From Rhodovulum euryhalinum (GTDB lineage: Bacteria > Pseudomonadota > Alphaproteobacteria > Rhodobacterales > Rhodobacteraceae): a DNA stretch of 64,000 nucleotides. A program made the translations under genes and the position numbers. The notes under the pieces were generated by a model. The model was not told the DNA's origin, searched no databases, and worked only from the letters and a program-made list of their open reading frames with translations. The first letter of the stretch is position 1; every line of letters begins with the position of its first letter. Below, one piece after another: positions 1-8,080 of the stretch. The DNA lies in the NCBI RefSeq assembly GCF_004342445.1, contig NZ_SLWW01000006.1, positions 180,987 through 244,986 of the forward strand, read 5' to 3'.

Positions 1-581
1 ATGCCTTCATCGCCGCGCGGAACCATCGGCGCGAGAACGGCGCCAGGGCCGCGGCGCTGGCCGATCGTCCCCCCGAAGATGCCGACGTGTCCATTCCTGA
101 AGACGCGGCACAGATCGAGGGCGCCGACCCCAATCTCGGCTGGGCGAAGATCACGCTGTTCCTGGTCCTTGGCCTGCTTGGCCTGCCACTGGGGGCGGAT
201 CTCCTGGTGGACAGCTCGGTGAACATTGCCCGCGCGATCGGGGTCTCCGAGACGGTGATCGGTCTGACGCTTGTCGCCATCGGCACCTCGCTGCCCGAGC
301 TTGCGACCACGGTGATGGCCGCGCTGCGCCGCCAAGCGGATGTGGCGCTGGGCAACGTGATCGGGTCGAACATGTTCAACCTGCTCGGGATCGTCGGGAT
401 CGCCAGCCTGTTCGGCGCGATCCCCGTGCCGCCCGAAATGCTGCGCTTCGATCTCTGGGTGATGCTGGGCGCCTCGGTGCTGCTTCTGCCCTTCGTGTTC
501 CGTGGATGGCCGTTGAACCGGGCCTGGGGCGTGGCGTTCACGGCGCTCTATATCCTTTATGCGGTGATGGTGCTGACATGA
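1..581 (+). CDS. Ca2+/Na+ antiporter (CaCA family), C-terminal part
   Basis: The reading frame is open from base 3 with no start, so this is the C-terminal half of a longer gene cut by the window edge. The protein carries the second alpha repeat of K+-independent CaCA exchangers of the YrbG type: a GTSLPEL motif and a downstream GNVIGSNMFNL motif, which line the cation path across the inner membrane. About five hydrophobic segments follow an Arg/Asp-rich cytoplasmic loop. Members exchange Na+ for Ca2+ in the inner membrane; the ion used here is inferred from the family. The stop overlaps the next gene's ATG (ATGA), suggesting translational coupling. Confidence 0.85.
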   Translation, partial: AFIAARNHRRENGARAAALADRPPEDADVSIPEDAAQIEGADPNLGWAKITLFLVLGLLGLPLGADLLVDSSVNIARAIGVSETVIGLTLVAIGTSLPELATTVMAALRRQADVALGNVIGSNMFNLLGIVGIASLFGAIPVPPEMLRFDLWVMLGASVLLLPFVFRGWPLNRAWGVAFTALYILYAVMVLT

Positions 582-1360
582 CCGACCGTGCGCTGGTGAC
601 CGGCGGGGCGAAGCGGCTGGGGCGCGCCATGGCGCTGCACCTCGCGGAGCGGGGTTTCGATGTTGCGATCCACTACGTGGACAGCGCCGAGGCGGCCGAG
701 GAGACGGCGGCCGATATCCGCGCGCTTGGCCGCCATGGCGCGGCATTGCAGGCGGACCTGCTGGACGAGGACGCTGCCGCCGGTCTGATCGGGCGTGCGG
801 CCGAGGAGCTGGGCGGGCCGCTCGGCGTGCTTGTCAACAACGCCTCGATCTTCGAGTACGACACCATCCATACCGCCACGCGCGAAAGCTGGGACCGGCA
901 TATCGGGTCGAACCTGCGCGCGCCCTTCGTGCTGACCCAGGCCTTTGCGGCGCAGGCGCCCGCGCACGGCCATTGCACGCGGGGCGAACCGCTGGCCGCC
1001 GGGCTGGTGATCAACATGATCGACCAGCGGGTGCTGAAGCCGACGCCCGAATTCATGACCTACACCATCGCCAAGATGGGGCTTTGGGCGTTCACCCGCA
1101 CCGCGGCGCAGGCGCTTGCGCCCGCGATCCGGGTGAATGCCATCGGGCCGGGGCCGACGCTGCGCGGCGGGCGGCAGTCCGAGGATCACTTTGCCCGCCA
1201 ACGCGCCGCGACGATCCTGCGCCGGGGCGCCAATCCAGACGAGATCTGTGCCGCGCTCGACTATTTCCTCGGCGCACCCTCGGTCACCGGACAGCTGATC
1301 TGTGTGGATGGCGGCCAACATCTGGCCTGGCAGACGCCGGACGTCCTGGGCGTGGAGTAG
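578..1360 (+). CDS. SDR family oxidoreductase, pteridine reductase-like
   Basis: A 260-residue short-chain dehydrogenase. The N-terminal TGGAKRLG fits the TGxxxRxG cofactor motif typical of pteridine reductases, an Arg-containing variant that favours NADPH. NNAS follows the fourth strand, and the active site is YTIAK (Tyr and Lys four residues apart). GPGPTL and a C-terminal VDGGQHL complete the fold. FolM/PTR1-type enzymes reduce dihydrobiopterin or dihydrofolate; whether this one does is inferred from the motif. The start was placed at the ATG overlapping the antiporter stop because TDRALVTGG is a normal SDR N-terminus. It lies two genes from moaD/moaE, but no direct link is evident. Confidence 0.85.
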   Translation: MTDRALVTGGAKRLGRAMALHLAERGFDVAIHYVDSAEAAEETAADIRALGRHGAALQADLLDEDAAAGLIGRAAEELGGPLGVLVNNASIFEYDTIHTATRESWDRHIGSNLRAPFVLTQAFAAQAPAHGHCTRGEPLAAGLVINMIDQRVLKPTPEFMTYTIAKMGLWAFTRTAAQALAPAIRVNAIGPGPTLRGGRQSEDHFARQRAATILRRGANPDEICAALDYFLGAPSVTGQLICVDGGQHLAWQTPDVLGVE

Positions 1361-1663
1361 GCCCTTCAGGGTTGCAGCGGGCGTTAACTTTTCCACCACG
1401 CCCCGGAATCGTCAAAAAAACTTCACGATTTCTTTAGGAATTTCAACAATTTGTGGCTGCCATGAATTTTAAGACATCATATCAATGGCTTGCAATGCTG
1501 CTGAAAATTTGGGCAAAGTGTCGAATGGGGTGGAAAAACAAGGGAAAAACTCGGGCGCCCCAAGGTTATGCGCATCCTTATCCACAGAAGTCGTGGACAT
1601 GTTTGGTCTTGATGCGCGGCCCCTGTCGTTGCAGCCAAGGCGTGGAATCACGATCTGCCTGAT
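1361..1663. other. AT-rich intergenic region with DnaA-box-like sites
   Basis: These 303 bases hold no convincing gene. Roughly 1410-1545 is clearly AT-rich compared with the surrounding high-GC DNA, with A and T runs such as at 1413-1419. A perfect DnaA box lies at 1578-1586. Weaker matches TTTTCCACC at 1389-1397 and its reverse complement at 1529-1537 share 7 of 9 bases with it. GAATC sites (GANTC, the CcrM target in alphaproteobacteria) occur at 1406-1410 and 1645-1649. The region could be a DnaA-regulated uvrC promoter, a DnaA titration site, or a candidate replication origin. No replication gene is adjacent. Confidence 0.5.
1578..1586 (+). promoter_or_regulatory. perfect DnaA box
   Basis: TTATCCACA, identical to the consensus high-affinity DnaA binding site, lies 78 bases upstream of the uvrC start inside the AT-rich gap. 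A single 9-mer can occur by chance, but two degenerate copies lie within 200 bases. Confidence 0.6.
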
Positions 1664-3544
1664 ATGACAACGCACCCGACCGACGCCGAGACGCCCCCCC
1701 GCGCGCAGGGCCATGCCTGCATCCAGTCCTATCTGGCGACGCTGGACAATTCGCCCGGCGTCTACCGGATGCTCGATGCCCAGGCGCGCGTTCTCTATGT
1801 CGGCAAGGCCAACAGCCTGAAGAAGCGGGTGGCAAACTATGCCAAGCCGTCCGGCCATTCCCCCCGCATCGCCCGGATGATCTCGGAAACCGCGTCTATG
1901 ATGTTCCTGACGACGCGGACCGAGACCGAGGCGCTGCTGCTCGAACAGAACCTCATCAAGCAGCTCAAGCCGCGCTACAACGTGCTGCTGCGCGACGACA
2001 AGAGCTTTCCCAACATCCTGATCCCCAAGGGCCACCCGTTTCCGCAGATCGGGAAGCACCGCGGCGCCCGGACCGAGAAGGGGGCCTATTTCGGCCCCTT
2101 CGCGTCCGCGGGCGCGGTGAATCGCACGCTGAACCAGTTGCAGAAGGTGTTCCTGCTGCGGACCTGTTCCGACTCGGTGTTCGAAAGCCGGACGCGGCCC
2201 TGTCTTCTGTACCAGATCAAGCGGTGCAGCGCGCCCTGCGTCGGCCGGATCAGCCGCGAGGATTATGCCGTCTCGGTCCGCGATGCCGAACGCTTCCTGC
2301 AAGGCCGGTCCACGAGCGTGCAGGAAACGCTGGCCGCCGAGATGCAGGCGGCGTCGGACGCGATGGAGTTCGAGCGGGCCGCGGCCCTGCGCGACCGCAT
2401 CCGCGCGCTGACCCAGGTGCAGTCGGTGCAGGGCATCAACCCGCGCGGCGTGGCCGAGGCCGACGTGGTCGCGCTTCACATGGAGGGGGGGCAGGCCTGC
2501 GTGCAGGTGTTCTTCATCCGGGCGAACCAGAACTGGGGCAACCGCGACTACTATCCGAAAACCGGGTCCGGTGCCGAGGGAGCCGAGGTCCTGCGCGGCT
2601 TTCTCGGGCAGTTCTACGAGAACAAGGAACCGCCCCGGCTGATCCTGCTGTCCGACGACATCGAGGACCGGGATCTGCTGGCCGAGGCGCTGTCGGGCCG
2701 TGTCGGCCGCAAGGTCGAGATCGCGGTGCCCCAGCGCGGCGAAAAGGCGGACCTGGTGGCCGGGGCTGCGCGTAACGCCCGCGAAAGCCTGGGCCGCCGG
2801 CTGGCCGAAAGCGTGGCGCAGGGCAAGCTGCTGGCGGGCCTGGCCGAGGCGTTCGGGCTGGAGGCGCCGCCCGGGCGAATCGAGATCTACGACAACTCGC
2901 ATATCCAGGGCACGAACGCGGTGGGCGCGATGGTGGTCACGGGGCGCGAGGGATTCGTCAAAAGCCAGTACCGCAAGTTCAACATCCGGGGCGACAGCCT
3001 GACGCCGGGGGACGATTTCGGCATGATGAAAGAGGTGCTGACCCGCAGGTTCCAGCGCCTGCTGAAGGAGGATCCCGACCGCGAGGGCGAGACCTGGCCG
3101 GACCTTCTGCTGATCGACGGCGGCGCCGGGCAGGTTTCGGCAGTGGCGGGCATCCTCGGCGATCTGGGCGTCGAGGGCATTCCCGTCGTCGGTGTCGCCA
3201 AGGGCATCGACCGCGATGCGGGGAAAGAGGAATTCCACCGGCCGGGCGCACGCCCCTTCGCGCTGCAACACAACGATCCCGTGCTCTATTTCGTCCAGCG
3301 CCTGCGCGACGAGGCGCACCGCTTCGCCATCGGCGCGCACCGCCAGAAACGCGCCAAGGCCGTGGGTGCGACACCGCTGGACGAGATCCCCGGCGTCGGC
3401 GCCACCCGCAAGCGCGCGTTGCTGTCGCATTTCGGCAGCGCCAAGGCCGTGGGGCGGGCGGGGCTCGCCGATCTCAAGGCCGTCGAGGGGATTTCCGACA
3501 GTCTTGCGGAAACCATCCACGGCTTCTTCCATGAGCGTGGCTGA
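1664..3544 (+). CDS. uvrC: excinuclease ABC subunit C
   Basis: UvrC makes the dual 3' and 5' incisions around bulky lesions during nucleotide excision repair, after loading by UvrA2B. All domains are present in 626 residues, the normal length. The GIY-YIG nuclease is near residues 30-110 (PGVY, then LYVGKA with the second Tyr at 45). A Cys-rich stretch follows around 170-190 ([15 protein letters not shown]), then a UVR helix pair that binds UvrB ([12 protein letters not shown]), then the RNase H-like 5' nuclease ([20 protein letters not shown]). Tandem helix-hairpin-helix motifs end the protein ([13 protein letters not shown]). The N-terminus is about 20 residues longer than the minimal domain start. 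pgsA follows after 6 bases. Confidence 0.97.
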   Translation: MTTHPTDAETPPRAQGHACIQSYLATLDNSPGVYRMLDAQARVLYVGKANSLKKRVANYAKPSGHSPRIARMISETASMMFLTTRTETEALLLEQNLIKQLKPRYNVLLRDDKSFPNILIPKGHPFPQIGKHRGARTEKGAYFGPFASAGAVNRTLNQLQKVFLLRTCSDSVFESRTRPCLLYQIKRCSAPCVGRISREDYAVSVRDAERFLQGRSTSVQETLAAEMQAASDAMEFERAAALRDRIRALTQVQSVQGINPRGVAEADVVALHMEGGQACVQVFFIRANQNWGNRDYYPKTGSGAEGAEVLRGFLGQFYENKEPPRLILLSDDIEDRDLLAEALSGRVGRKVEIAVPQRGEKADLVAGAARNARESLGRRLAESVAQGKLLAGLAEAFGLEAPPGRIEIYDNSHIQGTNAVGAMVVTGREGFVKSQYRKFNIRGDSLTPGDDFGMMKEVLTRRFQRLLKEDPDREGETWPDLLLIDGGAGQVSAVAGILGDLGVEGIPVVGVAKGIDRDAGKEEFHRPGARPFALQHNDPVLYFVQRLRDEAHRFAIGAHRQKRAKAVGATPLDEIPGVGATRKRALLSHFGSAKAVGRAGLADLKAVEGISDSLAETIHGFFHERG

Positions 3545-3550
3545 CGCGCT

Positions 3551-4129
3551 ATGCAGCGATCCATGAGGTGGACCCTGCCCAATATCCTGTCCGTGCTGCG
3601 GCTCTTCGCGGCGCCGCTGTTCCCGGCGGTCTATTTCCTTTGGGACAGTCCGCTTGCGGACTGGATCGCGCTTTTCGTTTTCGTCGGCGCGTCGGCGACC
3701 GACTGGGTCGATGGCTATCTGGCGCGGAAATGGAACCTCGTCAGCCGGTTCGGCGCGATGGTCGATCCGATCGCCGACAAGGCGATGGTGCTGATCGCGC
3801 TGATGGTCGTGGTGGCGCATTTCGGGATGCCGGTCACGATCACCCTGGCGGCTGGCGTGATCTTCTTCCGCGAGGTCTTCGTCTCGGGCCTGCGCGAGTT
3901 CCTGGGCGCGCGGGCGGGCCAACTCAGGGTCACGAAACTGGCCAAGTGGAAGACCACGGTGCAGATGGTGGCGATCTCGGTGCTGATCGGCCACGGAATC
4001 GTGGCACAGCCCGCGGTCGAACTCATCGGCACCGCGCTGCTGGTGGTCGCCGCGGTGTTGACGCTTGTCACGGGGCTCGACTATTTCGCCAAGGCTTGGC
4101 CCTATCTCAGCGAGAACGACAGGCCATGA
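3551..4129 (+). CDS. pgsA: CDP-diacylglycerol--glycerol-3-phosphate 3-phosphatidyltransferase
   Basis: This integral inner-membrane enzyme condenses CDP-diacylglycerol with glycerol 3-phosphate, the committed step to phosphatidylglycerol and cardiolipin. The protein begins with WTLPNILSVLR, typical of PgsA. It contains the CDP-alcohol phosphotransferase signature DWVDGYLAR, then G and two Asp spaced normally (FGAMVDPIADK). It has 192 residues with about five hydrophobic segments. An alternative start four codons in (Met5) is possible. Its stop overlaps moaD by ATGA. The pairing of uvrC with pgsA is widespread in proteobacteria. Confidence 0.95.
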   Translation: MQRSMRWTLPNILSVLRLFAAPLFPAVYFLWDSPLADWIALFVFVGASATDWVDGYLARKWNLVSRFGAMVDPIADKAMVLIALMVVVAHFGMPVTITLAAGVIFFREVFVSGLREFLGARAGQLRVTKLAKWKTTVQMVAISVLIGHGIVAQPAVELIGTALLVVAAVLTLVTGLDYFAKAWPYLSENDRP

Positions 4130-4374
4130 TCGACGTGCTTTACTTTGCCTGGGTGCGAGAGCGGATCGGCCTGCCGAAGGAGCGGGTCGAGACATCGGCC
4201 GCGACCGTTGCAGAACTGGTCGAGGACCTGAAAGCGCGGGAAGAGCGCTATGCCGTCGCCTTTGCCGATCTCTCGGCGCTCAGGGTCGCGCTGGATCAGG
4301 AACTGGCCGAGTTCGACGCGCCGCTTGCGGGCGTTCGCGAGGTGGCGTTCTTTCCGCCGATGACCGGGGGCTGA
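4126..4374 (+). CDS. moaD: molybdopterin synthase small subunit
   Basis: An 82-residue ubiquitin-like beta-grasp protein that carries sulfur as a C-terminal thiocarboxylate and passes it to precursor Z inside the MoaD-MoaE heterotetramer. It begins MIDVLYFAWVRERIG and ends in the essential Gly-Gly (FFPPMTGG). It overlaps pgsA by four bases and precedes moaE by two, so the two molybdopterin synthase subunits should be made together. The xanthine dehydrogenase encoded at 39.7-44.3 kb needs this cofactor. Confidence 0.95.
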   Translation: MIDVLYFAWVRERIGLPKERVETSAATVAELVEDLKAREERYAVAFADLSALRVALDQELAEFDAPLAGVREVAFFPPMTGG

Positions 4375-4376
4375 CC

Positions 4377-4823
4377 ATGGCCGTTCGCGTCCAGGCCGCG
4401 CCCTTCGATTTCGGCACGGAATGTGGCGCCTTTGCCGCGGGGCGCACAGACGCGGGGGCGGTCGTGACCTTCGCCGGGATCGTGCGCGACGATGGCGGGC
4501 TGGCGCGGCTGGAACTGGAACATTACCCGGGCATGACAGAACGCGCGCTGGAGCGGATCGCGGCCGAGGCCACGCAGCGCTGGGCGCTGAAGGATTGCCT
4601 GGTGATCCACCGCCACGGGCCGATGCGCCCCGGCGAGACGATCATGATGGTCGCCACCGCCGCGCCGCACCGGGCGGATGCCTTTGCCGCGGCCGAATTC
4701 CTGATGGACTACCTCAAGTCCCGCGCGCCGTTCTGGAAAAAGGAATTCGGCACGGATGGTGCCGCCTGGGTGGCCGCGAAGGACGAGGACGAGGCCGCGC
4801 TGGACCGCTGGACCGGGGACTGA
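4377..4823 (+). CDS. moaE: molybdopterin synthase catalytic subunit
   Basis: The 148-residue large subunit of molybdopterin synthase, which inserts two sulfurs into cyclic pyranopterin monophosphate. Recognisable MoaE features are VTFAGIVRDD near residue 35, LELEHYPGMTE, IHRHGPM, and the C-terminal FLMDYLKSRAPFWKKE with the catalytic Lys pair. The ATG two bases after moaD was chosen; the frame is open further upstream but only as an out-of-frame shadow. It ends 10 bases from the convergent gene at 4834, with no room for a hairpin terminator. Confidence 0.95.
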   Translation: MAVRVQAAPFDFGTECGAFAAGRTDAGAVVTFAGIVRDDGGLARLELEHYPGMTERALERIAAEATQRWALKDCLVIHRHGPMRPGETIMMVATAAPHRADAFAAAEFLMDYLKSRAPFWKKEFGTDGAAWVAAKDEDEAALDRWTGD

Positions 4824-4833
4824 AGCGCCCCCC

Positions 4834-5160
4834 TCAGTCCGCGCTGATCCGTTCGACATAGGCGCGCAGATCCTCGGCCTCGGCGCGGGCATCCCGCAAC
4901 CCCTCCATCGCCGCGCGCAGCTCGGCCTCGGATTGGCTGAGGCGGTTGGTCAGTTCGGCCTCGCGCTGGTGCAGATAGGCGATCGCCTGGTCGCGGCTCT
5001 CCTCGGCTTCGTGCAGGGCCTGTGCCATGTGGTCGAGATCGTCCATGTTCTCATGAGTCACCTGGCTGACGCGGTGCACCAGCCATGAGGCGAGCCATCC
5101 CATCAGGAAGGTCGCGAAAAGGACCAGCGTGGTCACGATGATGAATTCAGTCCTGTCCAT
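4834..5160 (-). CDS. single-pass membrane protein with coiled coil
   Basis: A 108-residue protein with one N-terminal transmembrane helix (about residues 5-27, IIVTTLVLFATFLMGWLASW). The rest is a charged Glu/Ala/Arg-rich region predicted to form a coiled coil. I chose the ATG at 5160 because GGAGAGGCAG lies just upstream of it. A start 11 codons earlier has no such site and would extend further into the upstream gene. It overlaps the end of the OmpA-family gene by 14 bases, so the two are probably co-translated and may act together in the envelope. I recognise no catalytic domain. Confidence 0.75.
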   Translation of the reverse strand: MDRTEFIIVTTLVLFATFLMGWLASWLVHRVSQVTHENMDDLDHMAQALHEAEESRDQAIAYLHQREAELTNRLSQSEAELRAAMEGLRDARAEAEDLRAYVERISAD

Positions 5161-7036
5161 CTGCCTCTCCGTCGCCTTCCGCGTCATCGCCATCCGCCGC
5201 CGCCGGCTCGGCTTCGGGGGCGATCAGCCGGAATTCGATCCGCCGATTCGCCTCGCGCCCGTCCTCGGTGTCGTTGTCCGCGATCGGCCGGCTTTCGCCA
5301 AAGCCGCGCGCGCTCAGGTTCGAGGTCAGCACGCGGCGCGCCATCAGCGCGGTCAGCACAGCCTCGGCCCGCTGCCGGCTGAGCGATTCGTTCATCTCTT
5401 CGCGGCCCTGGCTGTCGGTGTGGCCGCCGATCTCGATCCGGGCATCGGGACACCCGCGCAGCACCTCGGCGATCCGGTCCACGACGCGCACCGCTGAGCC
5501 TTCGATCGTGGTCGATCCGGGCGCAAAGGTGATCTTTTCCTCGGCGAGGATCTCGCCGATCCGCTCCACGCAGGCCTCGGGCGACGGCCGGCCCTCGGGC
5601 GTTTCCGGGGGCTCGACATAGGCGATGTCGATGTCGAAGACCTGCGCGTCGCCCAACCGGTCCGACAGCAGCCGCGCCACCCGCGCCTGGGCGGTGTCGT
5701 CCATCGTGAGCCCGGTCACCCGGACGAAGCCCGTCTGGACGATCACCGAGCCGTTGCGAAGCTGCGACAACGCCTCTAGCCCGGCCAGCACGCGGAGGGG
5801 CCAGCCCTCGGGCAGGCCTGCGTCGAGCCGCATCGCGGAATGGACGCTGCCCTGACCGAACCGTGCCCGGGCATAGCTTTCGGCGGCTGACTGCACCAGG
5901 GCGTCGGGCACGCGCCCGCGCAACTGGACAAGCCCCTCGGGGCTGAGGGTCGCGACGAATTCGCGGGGGCCATCGGCGGTGCCATTGCCATCGACCTTGA
6001 CCGGGCCAGCCAGTGTTGCGGTCAGATCAAAGGGGGCGGGCAGATCGGCGCGGAACCTGTCCACCGCCTTGTCGAACCGCGTCCGGTCGGTGCCGGGGGC
6101 GGCGACCAGCGTGACGTTGCTATCCGAGAAGGTCAGCGTGCCGCTGCCGATCTCGGCCAGCGCGTCGATCCCGCGTGCGACCGCCTGACCCCAGGTCGGT
6201 GCGGGTACGCCAAGGCCAAGCGGGCAGTCGGCGGGCGCGACCACGCCGGCCCGGCGCGCCGCCTCGGCGATCAGCGTGGCGGCCTCCGCGGTATCGGCGG
6301 CGCAGGCGTCGAACCGGGCGCCCTCGTCGCCGAGCAGAAAGCGCAGGGTGAAGGGCGCGATCATTGGCCGCGGCGCCGAGATGTCCAGATCGAGCGTCAC
6401 CCCCTCGGGCGCCGTGCCGCGCAGTTCGCGAGTGATCCGGTCGCGCTCGCGCGCCGTCTCGGCGATGGCGGCCACGGCCACCCGCCGGGACGCGATCGAG
6501 ACCTTGGCGCTGTCGAACCGGCCCAGCGCCTCGAGCCCGAAGGCAAGCGCTGCCTCCCAGCCCGGGGGCGCGGGGTGGTCGGCGCTTTCCAGCATGTCGG
6601 TGACCGTCTGCCGGCCAGCGATCCGCCCAAGGTCGCGGGCCAGCCCGTCGCGATCCGTCGCCGCCGGAACCAGCCCGATCATCGAGATGCCCGAGGCATT
6701 GCGCAAGAGTTCCACCGTGAAGTCCGGCGCCGCCAGCGGGTTCGCCGGTTCGACCGTGATCCCGTCCAGCACATGGGCCGCGTCGATCACCGCGCCCGCA
6801 GCCGACAGGGCACGGAATCGTGCCGCCTCGTCCGGGGCCGTGCCCGACAGGCGGATCCGCATCCCGTCGGGTGTCGCCTCGGCCCAGGTCATCCCCTGGT
6901 CGGACAGGGCCGCGCGGACGGCTGCTTTGGTGCGGGTTTCGATCTGACCCACGGCCAGAACGGCGGCCAACAGGCAGAGCCCGGCCGCCAGCGTGATCAC
7001 GGCCGGCGCGATCAGGCGTGAACTCAGGCGGGTCAT
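5147..7036 (-). CDS. OmpA family protein with repeated BON-like modules
   Basis: A 629-residue envelope protein. Residues 10-30 form a signal peptide or membrane anchor. A long periplasmic part follows with several alpha/beta segments of BON type (for example MRIRLSGTAPDEAARFRAL and VQLRGRVPDALVQSAAES). An OmpA-like peptidoglycan-binding domain lies near 500-605, with IEIGGHTDSQG, SRQRAEAV, LSARGFGESRP and NRRIEFRL. The last 25 residues are acidic. The C-terminal domain should bind meso-diaminopimelate in peptidoglycan; the BON-like modules may contact membrane or protein partners. No outer-membrane barrel is seen. It is followed, with overlap, by the coiled-coil membrane protein. Confidence 0.85.
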   Translation of the reverse strand: MTRLSSRLIAPAVITLAAGLCLLAAVLAVGQIETRTKAAVRAALSDQGMTWAEATPDGMRIRLSGTAPDEAARFRALSAAGAVIDAAHVLDGITVEPANPLAAPDFTVELLRNASGISMIGLVPAATDRDGLARDLGRIAGRQTVTDMLESADHPAPPGWEAALAFGLEALGRFDSAKVSIASRRVAVAAIAETARERDRITRELRGTAPEGVTLDLDISAPRPMIAPFTLRFLLGDEGARFDACAADTAEAATLIAEAARRAGVVAPADCPLGLGVPAPTWGQAVARGIDALAEIGSGTLTFSDSNVTLVAAPGTDRTRFDKAVDRFRADLPAPFDLTATLAGPVKVDGNGTADGPREFVATLSPEGLVQLRGRVPDALVQSAAESYARARFGQGSVHSAMRLDAGLPEGWPLRVLAGLEALSQLRNGSVIVQTGFVRVTGLTMDDTAQARVARLLSDRLGDAQVFDIDIAYVEPPETPEGRPSPEACVERIGEILAEEKITFAPGSTTIEGSAVRVVDRIAEVLRGCPDARIEIGGHTDSQGREEMNESLSRQRAEAVLTALMARRVLTSNLSARGFGESRPIADNDTEDGREANRRIEFRLIAPEAEPAAADGDDAEGDGEADGQD

Positions 7037-7062
7037 CGGCGCATCCCGGACGTCTGGATCAT
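7033..7062 (-). other. possible 9-codon leader ORF coupled to the OmpA gene
   Basis: The only good Shine-Dalgarno sequence upstream of the OmpA-family gene (AGAGGA on the minus strand) is positioned for an ATG at 7062, not for the gene's own ATG at 7036. From 7062 a frame reads MIQTSGMRR and stops with a TGA that overlaps the OmpA ATG (ATGA). This could be a leader peptide that couples translation, or the OmpA start may be misjudged. There is no direct proof of expression. Confidence 0.35.
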
Positions 7063-7101
7063 GGGTCGTTCCTCTCTAGACCCGTGCAGCACCCCACGCA
7101 A

Positions 7102-8067
7102 TCACGCGAGGATCGCGAGGCCGAAGAACAGCACCGGGATCAGCCCCGCGTCGCGGTTGGCGCGGAACAGCCGCAGGCAGGTTTCGGTATCGTCCGGGTC
7201 AAGCAGGCGAAGTTGCCAGTAGAGATGCGCACCGAAACCCGCGACGCCCAAGAGGCCGACGATCACCGCGGTCTGGCCCGCCGTGTGGGTCAGCGCGCCA
7301 AGCACCGCCAGCGCCATCAGCACGACACTGGCGATTCCGAATTGCCGCAACCGCAATCCGGTCTGTTCGCCGAACAACAGCGCCGTCGATTTCACCCCGA
7401 TCAGCGCGTCGTCCTCCTTGTCCTGGTGGGCATAGATCGTGTCGTAGAAGATCGTCCAGGCGATGCCCGAGAGATACAGGAAGAAGGATGGCCAGCCCAG
7501 GCTGCCGGTATGCGCCGTCCATGCCAGCAGCGCGCCCCAGTTGAAGGCAAGGCCCAGGAACATCTGCGGCCAGTAGGTGAACCGCTTTGCGAAGGGATAG
7601 ATCGCGACAAGAACCAGCGAGGCGATCCCCAGCGCGATCGCCGTGGTATTGAAGGTCAGCAGGATCAGGAAGGCCGTCAGCGACTGCAACACCATCCAGA
7701 CGATGGCGTTCGACACGGTCACCTGCCCCGATGGGATCGGCCGCGACCGTGTGCGGGCGACACCCGCGTCGATGTCCCGGTCGGTGATGTCGTTCCAGGT
7801 GCAGCCCGCCCCGCGCATGAGGAACGCGCCGATGCCGGTGCCAATCACGATCCAGATGTCGATCCAGCGGAACCCCGTGCTGGCCGCCGCCAGCGCCACC
7901 CCCCACCAGCAGGGCAGCAGCAGCAGCCAGGTTCCGATCGGCCGGTCGGCGCGGGAAAGCCGCAGATAGGGCCGTGTCCACTCCGGCGCCCCGCGGTCGA
8001 CCCAGTTGCCCCTGTAGGCATCGGAGACCTGGCCATCGGCCTCTGGCGTTTCGGATGTGTCAGGCAT
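7102..8067 (-). CDS. ubiA: 4-hydroxybenzoate polyprenyltransferase
   Basis: UbiA attaches the polyprenyl tail to 4-hydroxybenzoate in the inner membrane, the first lipid step of ubiquinone synthesis. About eight transmembrane helices are visible. The first Asp-rich motif reads CTWNDITDRDID followed by ARTRSRPIPSG, and the second is DTIYAHQDKEDD; both bind Mg-diphosphate. I placed the start at 8067 (MPDTSE, 321 residues) because GGGGGT lies seven bases upstream. The ATG five codons earlier lacks a ribosome binding site. It diverges from rsmE with only 13 bases between the two start codons. Confidence 0.95.
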   Translation of the reverse strand: MPDTSETPEADGQVSDAYRGNWVDRGAPEWTRPYLRLSRADRPIGTWLLLLPCWWGVALAAASTGFRWIDIWIVIGTGIGAFLMRGAGCTWNDITDRDIDAGVARTRSRPIPSGQVTVSNAIVWMVLQSLTAFLILLTFNTTAIALGIASLVLVAIYPFAKRFTYWPQMFLGLAFNWGALLAWTAHTGSLGWPSFFLYLSGIAWTIFYDTIYAHQDKEDDALIGVKSTALLFGEQTGLRLRQFGIASVVLMALAVLGALTHTAGQTAVIVGLLGVAGFGAHLYWQLRLLDPDDTETCLRLFRANRDAGLIPVLFFGLAILA

Positions 8068-8080
8068 ATCAATGACCCCC

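Noticed and set aside
1469..4195. 908-codon minus-strand open frame opposite uvrC and pgsA
   Set aside because: A frame kept open by high GC content; composition is His/Arg/Asp-rich without domains, and the plus-strand genes are unmistakable.
5147..5193. Longer start for the coiled-coil protein at 5193
   Set aside because: It lies deeper within the OmpA gene and lacks a ribosome binding site, while 5160 has GGAGAGG upstream.
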